Assembly (NCBI RefSeq): GCF_963675165.1
Contig: NC_087387.1
Location: 3,275,501 to 3,339,500, forward strand
Origin: Halichondria panicea
Taxonomy: Eukaryota > Porifera > Demospongiae > Suberitida > Halichondriidae
Direction: 5' to 3'
DNA: 64,000 nt
The notes beneath the pieces are model-generated. The model saw only the letters and a program-made list of their open reading frames with translations. It ran no database searches and had not been told where the DNA came from. Made by a program: the position numbers and the translations under genes. Shown one piece after another: positions 22,584-33,213 of this stretch; position 1 is the first letter of the stretch, and every line of letters starts with the position of its first letter.

Positions 22584-24530
22584 TCAGTTCAGCATCTCTG
22601 CTACATCACTCCCTTCTCTTAAGAAAGCTAGTCCTGAGCTTTCGTCAGTCACTCTCATAAGCCGGGTCGGGGCTTGGACTCTCCTTCTAAGAGGGTAGTG
22701 ACGGTTCTGTCTTGTAGTCTCGCGATCACTCATCTCGTCTACTTCATCCTGGTCCTCCCAGCCAAGGTCACCTAGGGTCTCGTGTTCTTCACAGTCATCA
22801 CCTAGATTAAAAATGAAATGATAAAGTCGGGTCACCAACTGATTCATCGACCTTGTGGGCCGGTTCACCACCGGATTCATCGGCCCTAGTGTCTGGCTCG
22901 CACACGGATTCATCAGCCATAAGGTCTGGTTCACGCGTGGATTCATCAGGTACATCTGCTGGTTCACTAGTGGCCTTAAGGTCTGGTTCACACATGGATT
23001 CATCAGCCTGTATGACTGGTTCAGTTGCTGATTCAGCAGCCATACCAATAGGGTCTGGATCTCCATCGGTTTCATCAGTACCCTTCTCTAGCAATGATTG
23101 CACCCACTTCGGGGGTCTACCAACCGAATGACGGCGTCTTCCGTACCAGAAGTACCCAGCAGGGAATTCAGGGGGACAGAAGCACACCCTTTCTTGGTGG
23201 ACTTGAATAGCTCCTTCCTGTGGGTAATGCACCTTGGCAACTGAAACATCAGGGTCATTACGGGTCAATACTCTGTATGGTCCGTGCCATGGGTGGGACA
23301 GCTTCCTCAGTTTGCCTTGTCCCAGTCACCAACACGGTACTCTCGCTGACGGGCTCTTCTGTCAAAGTTAGTCTTGTACCGAGTTTGGGCTTGACGAGTC
23401 GTCTCTTCAGCAAGCTGCCTCGAACTGGCTAGCGTGTATACCAGTTGTTCTCAGCCGATATTAGAGGTCCTCTTTTGGTTGACGGCTCTAACAGTTCTGC
23501 CTCTACTGGCTCTACTGGTGCACGCAGGTCCATCCCGAATAACAGGAACGATGGCTTTTCACCGGTGCTATCGTGTGGGGTGTTCCGATATGCCCAAAGA
23601 ACCCCGTACAGGTTTAGGTCCCATTCTTTGCCAAACCGTGAAGCATGCTTCCTCAGCATGGCTTTCAACGTACGGTTAAAACGTTCCACCAAGCCGTCAC
23701 ATTGGGGGTGGTAAGTGGTTGTGTTCAGTTTCTTGATCCCAAGTGCTTTACAAACGTCTGTCATCTTAGTTCCTCTATCGGAAAGCAGGCACTCAGGTAC
23801 GCCAAAAACAGGAACAATTTCTCTAACCAAAATATCCACAATCCGATGCGTCTTCTGATCAGGGATAGCATACACCATGGGCCACTTCAATTGCGCTACC
23901 TAGGCATACGCCCTTCTCTACCTGGCACGACACTCCGCTAGCGTTATTTACGACTACGCGGGCTAGACAATTGCTACGAGCGTTAACTAAAGCTTCTTCC
24001 ACCTGAACAGCAGCATCTATGAATGGTTCTACAAGCAGAGTAGCTTCATTTGGGTATTGTCTATCAATTTTCACAGCTACCTCGAGGCTCTGATGAGGCA
24101 ATACATTGATAGATTCAACTAACAGTACTCGTACCATAGGTACTTCTGCTATTGCTGGTTCTGTGCTATCACAGCTACTTATCAACCCCTGAGGGTTTTA
24201 GATTAGCTGCTTAAGCAGTCCTACTTCTGGGTGGTACTTAATAATACCTAACTGTCTGCACACCCCTTCTGACAGGAGCAACTGGTCCTTAGCTGCGGTC
24301 CTCAAATACACAGGGGTACGCATACTTTTTCCTGCATATTCTGTTCATCTTCGGAGTCAGACAGAAGCAAGTCTAATAGGTCGCCCACATCGGGGGTGTC
24401 CCCAGATTCTGAGCCCTCGGCAGTCAGGAGTTTTACAGACCCACTGGGCCTACTATTACTACCCGGTTTCCGGAAGCTAGGTTTACCTCTACCGTTGCTC
24501 ATGTTGGATAGGCGAGGCCACTTTAATAAA
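22584..24530 (-). pseudogene. Minus-strand Ty3/gypsy element: gag end, protease region, integrase
   Basis: Read on the minus strand, the gag end (about 24530-24300; acidic LLSDSEDEQ) is followed by the region downstream of protease (24185-23859). Protease itself, reverse transcriptase and RNase H appear deleted, since the integrase core starts almost at once (23890-23429). It contains PECLLSDRGTKMTD (second catalytic Asp), TYHPQCDGLVERFNR (catalytic Glu) and WAYRNTPHDSTGEKP. The C-terminal part (23268-22584) has repeats of DES..EPD type. The integrase piece is an open frame of 153 codons, so decay is modest. Confidence 0.8.
22830..23075 (-). repeat. In-frame degenerate tandem repeat in gypsy C-terminus
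   Basis: A unit of about 30-60 bp encoding variants of DESxxEPDxxA repeats six to eight times with a shared ggttcac...gattcatc core. The other frame also stays open, giving an alternative proline/asparagine-rich reading, which is typical of a short-period repeat of a length divisible by three. Confidence 0.65.
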
Positions 24531-24535
24531 TGATA

Positions 24536-25756
24536 CAGTGCAACAACCAAAGAGAGTAGAACTTTTGATTTTTTATGTTTTTGTGAATATCTTATAAACT
24601 AAATGTGATTGGAACAATTTGATTGCAGGTACTGAAAGTTCAACTCTTGGCGCTTCCATTGGATCACCACCTGTTACATTATATGACATCATCACTCCAA
24701 GATGGCTGCTACAATATGTGTACATTGAAAATATGTTAGGCATGAAACTATCTTATATGTTTGAGTTAAGATCTGAAATTTGTTATGCAAGTACTTCATT
24801 ACCTTGCGCATCTTTTGAGCTCTTACGGAAGTGCAGGCTACTAGTAAGTTCTGAGATATACAAAGTTTTGTAAATTTATAGTGCCAAATGTGTTAGGCAT
24901 TGATTTTTCGAGTTCATGCTAGTTAAGGTCTGATTTTTGGAGAGCATGTACTCCAATAGTATACTTTTCATTTGTACTAACTTACAGGAGCTAGACCAGT
25001 CTCTTCTTTGCTAGAGCGGCCCTTCTTGTCAAAAATGGTGATTTTAGCTGATTTTCTTGGTTTCTGTTGCGTAGTAGTGTAAATTGCCACGCCCCTGTGA
25101 CACATTATGACTGATTAACTGGGTGTAGTTGCAGGTTAGACATCACATGAGCTTGGATGTAGCAAATAAAGACAAGATGATTTGTGATGTCACAAATCAA
25201 TGAATAATTATCATTGTTTACGTCAGCAAAAATGGGCAAAATGGAGCAAAATCACCATTTTTGACAAGAAGGGCCGCTCGAGCCAAGACAGAACTCTTTC
25301 AGCTACTGTGAGTTAGTACACACGAAAAGTATACTATTGGAGTACATGCTCTCCAAAAATCAGACCTTAACTAGCATGAACTCGAAAAATCAATGCCTAA
25401 CACATTTGGCACTATAAATTTACAAAACTTTGTATATCTCAGAAGTTACTAGTAGCCTGCACTTCCGTAAGAGCTCAAAAGATGCGCAAGGTAATGAAGT
25501 ACTTGCATAACAAATTTCAGATCTTAACTCAAACATATAAGATAGTTTCATGCCTAACATATTTTCAATGTACACATATTGTAGCAGCCATCTTGGAGTG
25601 ATGATGTCATATGATGTAACAGGTGGTGGTCCAATGGAAGCGCCAAGAGTTGAACTTTCAGTACCTGCACTCAAATTGTTCCAATCACATTTAGTTAGCA
25701 GATATTCACAAAAACGTAAAAAATCAAAAGTTCTACTCTCTTTGGTTGTTGCACTG
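24536..25756. mobile_element. 1.2 kb foldback MITE, CAGTG family copy 1
   Basis: Two arms of about 520 bp, 24536-25060 and 25240-25756, are near-exact reverse complements around a loop of about 180 bp. Ends are CAGTGCAACAACCAAAGAG, flanked by TA (24534-24535 and 25757-25758), which is the Tc1/mariner signature. Each arm therefore carries a mirror copy of the same open frame, which is a shadow and not a gene. Copy 2 is at 11872-12617. Confidence 0.9.
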
Positions 25757-25883
25757 TATTCATTGCTGATATTCAAGATACTATTGCGTAACTCCTTCAA
25801 GGAGCGCTCGACTAAAAAAGGACCACCCCCACTGATTAATTAGTGGGTGGGGCTTCATTTAAGCCTCGTGTTGTATGCACAAA

Positions 25884-26290
25884 TCATAAGGTAAGCCAGA
25901 GTTGGAGTTGATACTTTCCACGTAGTCGGCCGACTACGGCACGTTCTACTTCTTGCTCTTCCTCTTCACATACTTCTTTCAATAAGTCAGGTAGTTCGTT
26001 TTGCACAGCCTCACTGGCGTTAGTGTAAAACTTGTCTGGTGGTGATCCAAGACCGGCTTGAGCATTGAGCGACGAATTACGAATTGCATCCACTTTGCAT
26101 TGCACTTTTACCAACTGCAGAAAGGAGCACACAATTCCAATTCAGATTCAGATCACTTTTCAATAAGCATGTCCACTTTTTCCTTGAAGTCACAATCGTC
26201 ACTCGCATCAACAAATTACCAAACACATCTTACCAAACACATCATCCAGTATGATCTCTCTGACTTTTTGTGGAACACCACATCTCGATA
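25884..26290 (-). pseudogene. MULE-like transposase fragment
   Basis: Minus-strand reading includes GVPQKVREIILDDVFGK (about 26280-26230) and then, after a break, SLNAQAGLGSPPDKFYTNASE (about 26070-26010) and EEEEQEVERAVVGRLRGKY (about 25965-25910). The AGLGSPPxKFYTNxSE signature is one I associate with MULE-type transposase proteins in cnidarians and molluscs. Upstream catalytic parts are absent. Confidence 0.45.
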
Positions 26291-26509
26291 GCTCCTCTTT
26301 GATAGTACGACGAACATGGTGATTTCGCGAAGTTTAACCAGCTCTTTTTTCTGACCAACTAGAGGCGACGCAAAAAAGAGATACGTTTCTTGTAGTGTAT
26401 TAGAATTGGACCAATCAAAGTTTCTAGTAGCAAACTAGTGCAGGTATACATGGTATATGCATATCTGGTATATGCAACTTACATCTGTTTGGGAATTAGA
26501 CTTATCCTC

Positions 26510-27218
26510 AAGTGGTGTCGTATCCAAATTCCTCTGAATCGGACATATGTATACATATGTATACCTTTGACCTTCCAACACGTTCTTGTGTGGCCTTCAG
26601 AGCATTTGAAGAGATACACTCTAATTCTCGGCAGCATCGCATTAGCTCATACCCTCCACCCTCAGAGAGCTTGGGGAAATGGTCAACCAGTATCTCCTTA
26701 TACTCATCGGCGCTGCATTCCATGTCAGTAAAAGTGATTTTCTGTTCCCCTAATCCACCATCCAAAAGCGCTTCACGCTCCCACATAGTCCCTGGAATTT
26801 TGGACTGGTCACTTCTAGCAAGACAATAGAATGCATGTGTCCAGCATGTGCTTGCTTTTTGCTTCTTTTTGCCAGAGCCCACAGAAAATAATTTACGCTT
26901 CTTGCCAGCGTTTTAAGGTGCAAAATTGAATTTTTGCTCTTGGCCTATCTCTTCCTTCACATTCTTTAGAGTTTTGAGAGCCTTTTTCTGTAGGTCTCCT
27001 ATGACGTCATCTATATAATTAATTATAGGGACGATTTAGCAAGGTAGTTTAGGCTAAAGTCTAGTCTATGGGAAACAGGTATTTGGTTGGTTTTATACGT
27101 TACAATACTCCTTGAAGTAGAAGTCTGCCCTACTGGATGATGATGGATTGCTCTGTAGAGAACTAAGGAGCTTAACAGCCTCCGCAACTTTATCGAGATC
27201 TTGTTTAGAGGTAGACAT
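26510..27218 (-). pseudogene. Paralogue of the HECT ligase N-terminus
   Basis: Exon 1 starts with ATG at 27218 (MSTSKQDLDKVAEAVKLLSS) and ends near 27104 at a gtataa donor. Exon 2 (about 26910-26558) begins after an aag acceptor and has CWTHAFYCLA, GLGEQKITFTD and FPKLSEGGGYELMR, ending in VGRSK and a gtatac donor. The same order with the same landmarks (WTHKFVCLG, LGEKKLVFK, FPLLVKAGGFELHR) occurs in the ligase gene at 37.3-38.0 kb, including a short first exon of similar type. No zinc finger, UIM or HECT part follows, so it is truncated, or continues in another function, with a MULE fragment lying where the next exons should be. Confidence 0.6.
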
Positions 27219-27334
27219 GAGGTAGGTACCAAACAGTAAGTATTTACTCTGATTTGACCCTTGCACTTTGAACCTTTTACTCTAAATAAAGTCCTTGCAC
27301 TTTAACCTTTTGCTCTAAATAAAGTGTGTGTTCC

Positions 27335-27680
27335 CTGAGCGCGTTATCTAACCGTGTATTGCTTGAGCGCGTCTTCTGAGCGCGTCTTCTGAGCGCGTTG
27401 CCTGAGCGCGTTCAGAACGCGTCTTCTGAACGTGTGTTGCCTCAGCACGTTTACTGAGCGCGTCTTCTGAGCGGGTTTCCTGAGCACGTTTTCTGAGTGC
27501 GTTGCCTGAGCGCGTCTTCTGAACGTGTGTTGCCTCAGCACGTTTACTGCCTCAGCACGTTTACTGAGCGCGTCTTCTGAGCGTGTGTTGCCTTAGCACG
27601 TTGCCTGAGCGCGTCTTCTGAGCGTGTGTTGCCTGAGCGCGTTGCCTGAGCGTGTCTTCTAACCGTGTGTTGACATGAGT
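27335..27680. repeat. GC-rich minisatellite with 10-bp register
   Basis: About 35 imperfect units of the type tgagcgcgt followed by tct or tgcc make up the array. Variation is mainly at the CpG positions (gcgcg against acgtg or gtgtg), as expected from methylation-driven decay. The small minus-strand open frame through it is a by-product. Confidence 0.85.
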
Positions 27681-28330
27681 TTATATTCCCTTATTTTTGA
27701 CCCAAATGGCCCTCCATACAGGCAAGGCTATTACATTTTCCATATGAACAACGAGCAAGTGTGAGATTGCATCGCCACGAAATCCACAACACAACCTCCA
27801 CAACATGGAATTGAATTTTGATGGAGCGTGGCGGTGGATTAAGACGAGAGCTGCTTCTGGAGCAACTGCTTCTGGAGTTGCATACTGGACTGAATATGGC
27901 GCTTTAATAGATGGTGCCCTGGACCATGTGCCAACATTGGGAGATTTATTTGTTACGTTATGACTGTCCATTGTTTCAGTAAAGACTATAATTTGTGGAC
28001 AAAGTGTGGACAAAGTGTGATTTGTGATGAAGAGCTCCGGAAGTCTTTTCCAGATTTATTGACCCGTTCGAAGTGCAAGCAGTAAAAGCTCCTAATGAAG
28101 AGGCTCTAGTAGGTTCAATGCTTTGCATGTACTTGCCCTTCTACCTTTGTGTGAGGAGTTGTTGATCATTTGTACGATGCCGTCTGTCCCTCGTGTTTTG
28201 AGGAGCCTACCATTACCAAGTTACGAGAAGATGCCCCCTGAAATGCTTGCCCATTCACAAGCAGGTTTTTCTCGTAGGCCTACGTCAAACACTTGCTCAA
28301 CTGTGCTTTATCACATATGAGTCTCACCTT
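27681..28330 (+). pseudogene. Unrecognised coding-like remnant
   Basis: A stretch reading WRWIKTRAASGATASGVAYW and then LDHVPTLGDLF (about 27830-27955), and another with EVQAVKAPNEEALVGSMLCMY (about 28070-28132), looks like protein-coding sequence, but frames change between them and stops intervene. No known domain is recognised. It could be the remnant of a host gene or of a larger transposon. Confidence 0.3.
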
Positions 28331-29125
28331 ACCATGTGCAAAGGGGTTAAAGGTTAAATTAATTCAGCATAAGTCAGGTATAAGTCAGTAAGTCAGCATT
28401 CTTCACTTGTGTATAAGTCAGCACACTAGTCAGCAGCATACTTGTGTATAAGTCAGCTGCATATCGTGTGGATCGTGTGGTGGTGGAAATATCCCACCAA
28501 AATTATGCCGTCCCACTGTGCCGAAATCGTCATTGCATGCAAGTTTATATTTATACTACATGCTGCATGTGTTCGTGTTCATGCCTCATCAAGCGAACAG
28601 TACCCTCGCGAAAATAAGCCCATCCCCTCTTTTGCTTCAAAGTTCTTGCACGAGGGTATTTGTATTTTCACTTGATTATAAGCCCACCCAGAATAAGAAC
28701 TGAATGCCACATGTTTACTATTAATTTTAGTGAAGAAAGGAAGTTTTAGGTAGTAGCTAGTAACTCCTTGCTGGACCAAGATCAGACATTATAACTTTCT
28801 CTTTCTCTGTATGGATCTGTTTGCCCCTGAAGATGTATATGCGTAGTCCTATATGCTGAGAAAGGAAACACAAAGTCTAAGAAAGTTATTACATAGGCTA
28901 ATTTTGCAGGTTACCTTGCCTTGGTTTTCTGAAACAGTATGACCTACCATCCTTCGAGAAGTTTCTGCTACATCTAACATCAACAGCAACAAATAGAGTC
29001 AGACTCAGAGTCCACTTCTTCATGTTCATTCTCTTTAATCATACTCATGCATTAGTCATACTCATGCATTAGTTTATAACTTGTCAATAAAAATAATGTT
29101 CATACTATGTATTAAAATGAAAGTA
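28331..29125. other. Non-coding with tandem microduplications
   Basis: Several overlapping duplications of a gtataagtcag type unit lie at about 28372-28460, and a perfect 17-bp duplication (tcatactcatgcattag) at about 29039-29072. No gene. Confidence 0.4.
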
Positions 29126-29129
29126 TTAA

Positions 29130-30024
29130 CCCTTTCCCCGTTGAAGCCGTCATATGACGGCCACTCTAGTGGTCATTTTCAAAAATTTGTTGTGCCCGCT
29201 GTGTTGGAGCTATGCACACGCTGTAGGTACCAGCACATGCGCATTGAGCTGCTCTTTCATGTGGTATATTTAATATCTTGCCTTGAGGTACGCTTTGCAC
29301 AGTACTGCTCAAAGAAAAGTGACCACATGTGACTAATCGATAATGGCTTCGAGATCTTCTTAGTACAACCTCAGTGAGGTTCTAGGGCAGCTAGACAGTG
29401 AGGAGAACGATGCTTATGGCCTTGTTGAGTGAGAGGACAGTGACTGGGATCATAGCTAGATAAGAAACTACCTCAAGCTAGAAAATATAGAGCCTGAGGA
29501 ACCTGATGAAGAAGCTCTTGGGATGGACTGAGTTCCTGGATCTGGTAAGTCTAGAGTAGCATATGTAGTCTCAATAGCTTCAGTATAACTGTTTAGGCTA
29601 GTTAGTATACAGTAGTGGGCATCATGAGCCACCATTGAACTTGTAAACTTGTGTGTAGGCGAAGAAAACATTTCCCGGGAAAATGGCGTCTGCCGATGTG
29701 ACCTCACAGACAAGTTTCTGCTGATCCTGCTTGAACCATGTCTCCGTGAGAACATTGAGAACACTTATTCAGTGTCTTTAGTCACTTTGTGCCTTCATAC
29801 AATATTGTTTGTGTACATAATTGTAAATGTTTGTAAACAATCGCTAATTAGGGGGGTGGTCAGTTGCTAGGTAACGATGATGGTGTCAAGATACCTCTGG
29901 GGTCTGCGCTACCTGTAGGAAATAGTTACAAGTCATTTCAATGTATGGTTCATGATATATGAATTTTTAAAGAAAAACTGTATTTATTCTGTATTTTCTT
30001 TTTTTAATTAAAACGGGGAAAGGG
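29130..30024 (+). mobile_element. piggyBac-type TTAA element, copy 1
   Basis: The ends are CCCTTTCCCCGTT and AACGGGGAAAGGG, flanked by TTAA (29126-29129 and 30025-30028). CCC-starting ends next to TTAA are characteristic of piggyBac. Inside, from the ATG at 29343, the reading VLGQLDSEENDAYGLVE followed by EDSDWDHS looks like the acidic N-terminus of a piggyBac transposase; the catalytic part is missing. Three related copies are in the window. Confidence 0.85.
29146..29161. promoter_or_regulatory. Subterminal palindrome of piggyBac-type copy 1
   Basis: GCCGTCATATGACGGC is a perfect 16-bp palindrome just inside the terminal repeat. Equivalents occur in copies 2, 3 and 4. A candidate binding site for a dimeric protein, or a hairpin; the role is inferred. 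Confidence 0.6.
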
Positions 30025-30028
30025 TTAA

Positions 30029-31170
30029 AATGAAAATACAATAAGAATTGGCATAGAGCAAAGTGTACAATTGGCTCTGGTTTGTGAGATTACTGGTGTA
30101 TAAAACTATAGGCATCCTAATTCAATCCCTATCACTAAGGCCCTCCAATTCAATTCTCTTGGGCAAGTTGGCATGGAACTAGGAGTGGCACAGGCTTCAG
30201 GTAATGTGTTTGATAGTTGTGATACTCAGTCATGCAATCTGTTAGACATTGCAGACTTATTATTATTAGTATTGTGCAGTTTTTGTGGCTTTGGATTAGC
30301 ACCCAAGAGGTCATGCTTCAATTAACACTAAGATAGCAAGGTAATTGACCTTTTGGCAGTAGTAAAATTCTATTTTGGCTTGTATGTACTAGTGTAGGAT
30401 TCTGTTCCAAATGAAAAGCAGCCCAAGCTTTGTGGCTATGTCAAGGTGTTGTGTTTTCTGCTTAGGCATAATGAAGGGTACTGTTTCTTGCTTCTTGCTA
30501 TTCAATTATCAGTGCCTAGATATTGTGCAAGTTGGCTTCCATTTACTATTCCGCCTAGATGCCTCTGTATATACCCCAAAGGTTATTGTAATAATTATAT
30601 CATCGTGTTGATTCTCTATAGCATTTGTTCTGTGCATTTGTTTTGCTGACCAGTGTGCATGGGATTATTATCTTATTGTCTTGCTTAGGCTTGTTAGGGC
30701 TAAGGTAATTAAGGTAATTGTCTAGTCTTGTTTCGTTCCCAATTGTGTAAATGTAATTGATTTGTGTGATTGATTATATATTATGGACACTATGGACACC
30801 AATGGACACCAATTCCCTAAGGTAATGTGCAGTTACTTCATTAGTATGTGTCAGTAACACTGTGGTTACATTACCCACAAAAGGGTGGTAATCCTACCCA
30901 ATGGTGTGAGGTCAGTTTGTTCCTTAGGCACCTCTAGGCACCTCTGCCCACAACATCGTTTTGGTACCATATTGGCTTGCCACAAACGAGCAAAAAGTAT
31001 AGTATTGTGCAGCTGACGCTTTGAAGCGTCAACTGCGGTTACCAGCTATTCCCGTATTGACGCTTGAAAGCGTCAACCGCGCAGGTTGAGTAGGTCGGGT
31101 AAACGAAAACCAAATTTGAAGCCATACGTTCATCCATACGTTTCCCCATCAGATAAAATGTAAGATACTT
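30029..31170. other. Non-coding, with a 60-bp inverted motif at 31.0 kb
   Basis: No supported gene. At 31014-31075 the sequence tgacgctttgaagcgtcaa is followed by ttgacgcttgaaagcgtcaa; both halves are themselves hairpins (gacgct / agcgtc). Many short ggtaat steps and A/T runs fill the rest. Confidence 0.4.
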
Positions 31171-31178
31171 ATTGTCAT

Positions 31179-32615
31179 GGGTGCATGGAAAAGAAGGAAA
31201 CAGAAAAAGGAAACGGAAGACGGAAACGGAAAACGGAAATGAAAAAAAAATTTTTCCTTTTCCTAAAAAAATCATCAATCAAAATTGTACCAGCGCGTGT
31301 ATAATAAGACCTGTGCAATCCTTGGTATGGAAGGTACTAGTCCCATGCATACTATACAGTCAGTAATAATTATTATTTATGATTTTGATCATTGTGAGAT
31401 CATAATGCATAGCATAGTTTGAAAGGAAGTATTATTATTATTATTCTGTATGACAAGTATACGACAACAACAAACAACACAAAGTAGTAGTCAAATTAAA
31501 CCTCCAAAAACACTTCTAAGCTCAGTGTTATGACACTCTGGAGGGCTCTCTAAAATAAGATCCTCCTGTGAGCCTAGCTTTTAGTATTCAAATCTCTTCA
31601 TGTGACATTGTTAAATTGTACCTCGTAAAATCCACCGTTACCATATTTTTTTGTTTTGCTTTAATATAATAAATGAGCAAGGGAGTCCAAACTGCCTATG
31701 AATAAAATAAATAAATGAACATGAAAGCAAGAGAGTCACTATAATTATGTGGGACAAGTCCAAATCGCAAGAATGAATAAATGAAATGAGAACGAACATG
31801 AAAGAAAGTGAGTCACTTAGAGAACAAAGTCACTTAGAGAAACAAGTCCAAATTCGGTGTTAAGATGGCTTACATGGGTAACGTTGAGGTTTTGCCTGAC
31901 ATCGTCTCTTATATACAAGCATTTCCGAAGAGCTGAAATGAACACTGCATTGCTTCCACACCAACAGGCTGTGTATAGTGGCAACAACATTTTGATCAAG
32001 CTCAGGGTCCAACAACGTTTCAATTATCGCAGTTGTGGTCAAATGTTTCTTTTGCTGAGAAAAAAAGCTCAATCATCTTGGGCCTTTGTTCAACTCGTTC
32101 CCTAAAGGTGCAAGAGATTACATTATTATATACAGTTGATTGACGCCGTACAAAAGCAACTTACTTCTTTATTGGGGATTGGGGATTGGGGATTGGACAT
32201 CACAACACAAAAATGATCCATTATAATTATCATCACTACTACATAAAGTATGAGTCCAGTAAGACAAAGTATAATTATTAGCTACATAATTATATAAACG
32301 CAAGGGCATGCTACCATGCATGGTCTTAGCCTCTGTACACAAGCTTACCTTTCTCCACTTTCGCTAATACAGAGAGAGAGCTATGTCTATACATATTTTA
32401 GTTGGTAAGCATGCTACCACTGGCCAACATCTTCAGAATCTTCACTACTGACTAGTATGGGACTATACCAAGGATTGCACAGGATAAAAGCCTTATTTAT
32501 ACACGCGCTCGGTTGGCACACGTTATTAAAAAAAAAAAAATCATTTCCGTTTTCTGTTTCCGCCGTCCGTTTCTGCTTTCTGCCTTCCGTTTCCGTTTTC
32601 CTTTTCCATGCACCC
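31179..32615. mobile_element. 1.4 kb foldback element with purine/pyrimidine arms
   Basis: The left end GGGTGCATGGAAAA and right end TTTTCCATGCACCC are exact complements. The arms extend about 180 bp and include a strand-biased tract (repeated ggaaac units at the left, gtttcc at the right), an A run, and a distal part with cttggtat and ataccaag. The interior 31380-32440 has no recognised gene but has a doubled block with gaataaataaatgaa and gagtcact. Target duplication is unresolved. Confidence 0.7.
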
Positions 32616-32861
32616 CAGTGTCATCAATTCTTTGATATTACTCAGTGGCTTGAAAATGATTTTTTAGCCTACTTTCAAGAGTACTTTCATGAGTGGGAGG
32701 ACCACCAAATGAAAAGAACAAAATGAAACACTGGTAATTAAACACTGGTAATTAAGGCAGTCACTCACACACACTCACTCACACACACTCCTCACACTGA
32801 TAAGTTTTTATTTATTTATGTAGTCAAGTCTTTTGTGGACAACAAGTACGTGAGACGTATG

Positions 32862-33120
32862 GGGTGTTATCTGTGTCAAAATTACTATGCCAGTGTGCAT
32901 ATGCCGGTGTTCAATGTGCATATGCCGGTGTGCAATGTGCATATGCCGGTGTGCAATGTGCATATGTCAACATGCATGTGCATATGCCAGTGTGCAATGT
33001 GCATATGTCAACATGCATATGCATATGCCAGTGTGCAATCAATGTGTGCTGCACATTTATATAATTATGTCAGTGTCCAATGTGTATATGTCAGCATGTG
33101 AATTTACATGCATGTATCTA
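32862..33120 (+). repeat. Minisatellite family M, copy 1
   Basis: Begins with the constant block ggggtgttatctgtgtcaaa and continues in units of about 21 and 39 bp (catatgccagtgtgcaatgt with an inserted caacatgcatgtg step). All three forward frames stay open and are Cys/Met-rich, an effect of unit length. It lies directly upstream of the integrase-core gene; copies with the same leader sit at 38110-38450 (inverted) and 52730-52960. Confidence 0.85.
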
Positions 33121-33213
33121 TGATGTATGACATCGCAAGTTCACGATACGTACATGTCATGCGGAGGTCAAAGGTGAACATGCTAGGTGTGCTCTAAATG
33201 CAAAGCCCACCAA

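Noticed and set aside
22853..23131. Plus-strand serine-rich repeat protein
   Set aside because: It is the antisense of the repeat region of the minus-strand gypsy C-terminus, which carries the coherent integrase upstream.
24619..25800. Two long open frames encoding almost the same protein on opposite strands
   Set aside because: They are the mirror arms of the foldback MITE at 24536-25756 and carry no transposase motif.
27344..27541. A repetitive arginine-rich open frame
   Set aside because: It runs through the 10-bp-register minisatellite, where open frames arise by composition.
27335..27680. CRISPR-like array
   Set aside because: Units are contiguous and imperfect with no spacers; the surroundings are eukaryotic.
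30411..30649. Overlapping small plus-strand open frames that look cysteine-rich and hydrophobic
   Set aside because: Two frames are open at once in AT-rich sequence, with no start context, splice sites or recognisable motif.
32835..33123. Cysteine/methionine-rich proteins read in all three forward frames
   Set aside because: They come from a minisatellite with a unit length divisible by three; the same reading appears in the array at 38.1 kb on the other strand. No start context or splicing supports a gene.
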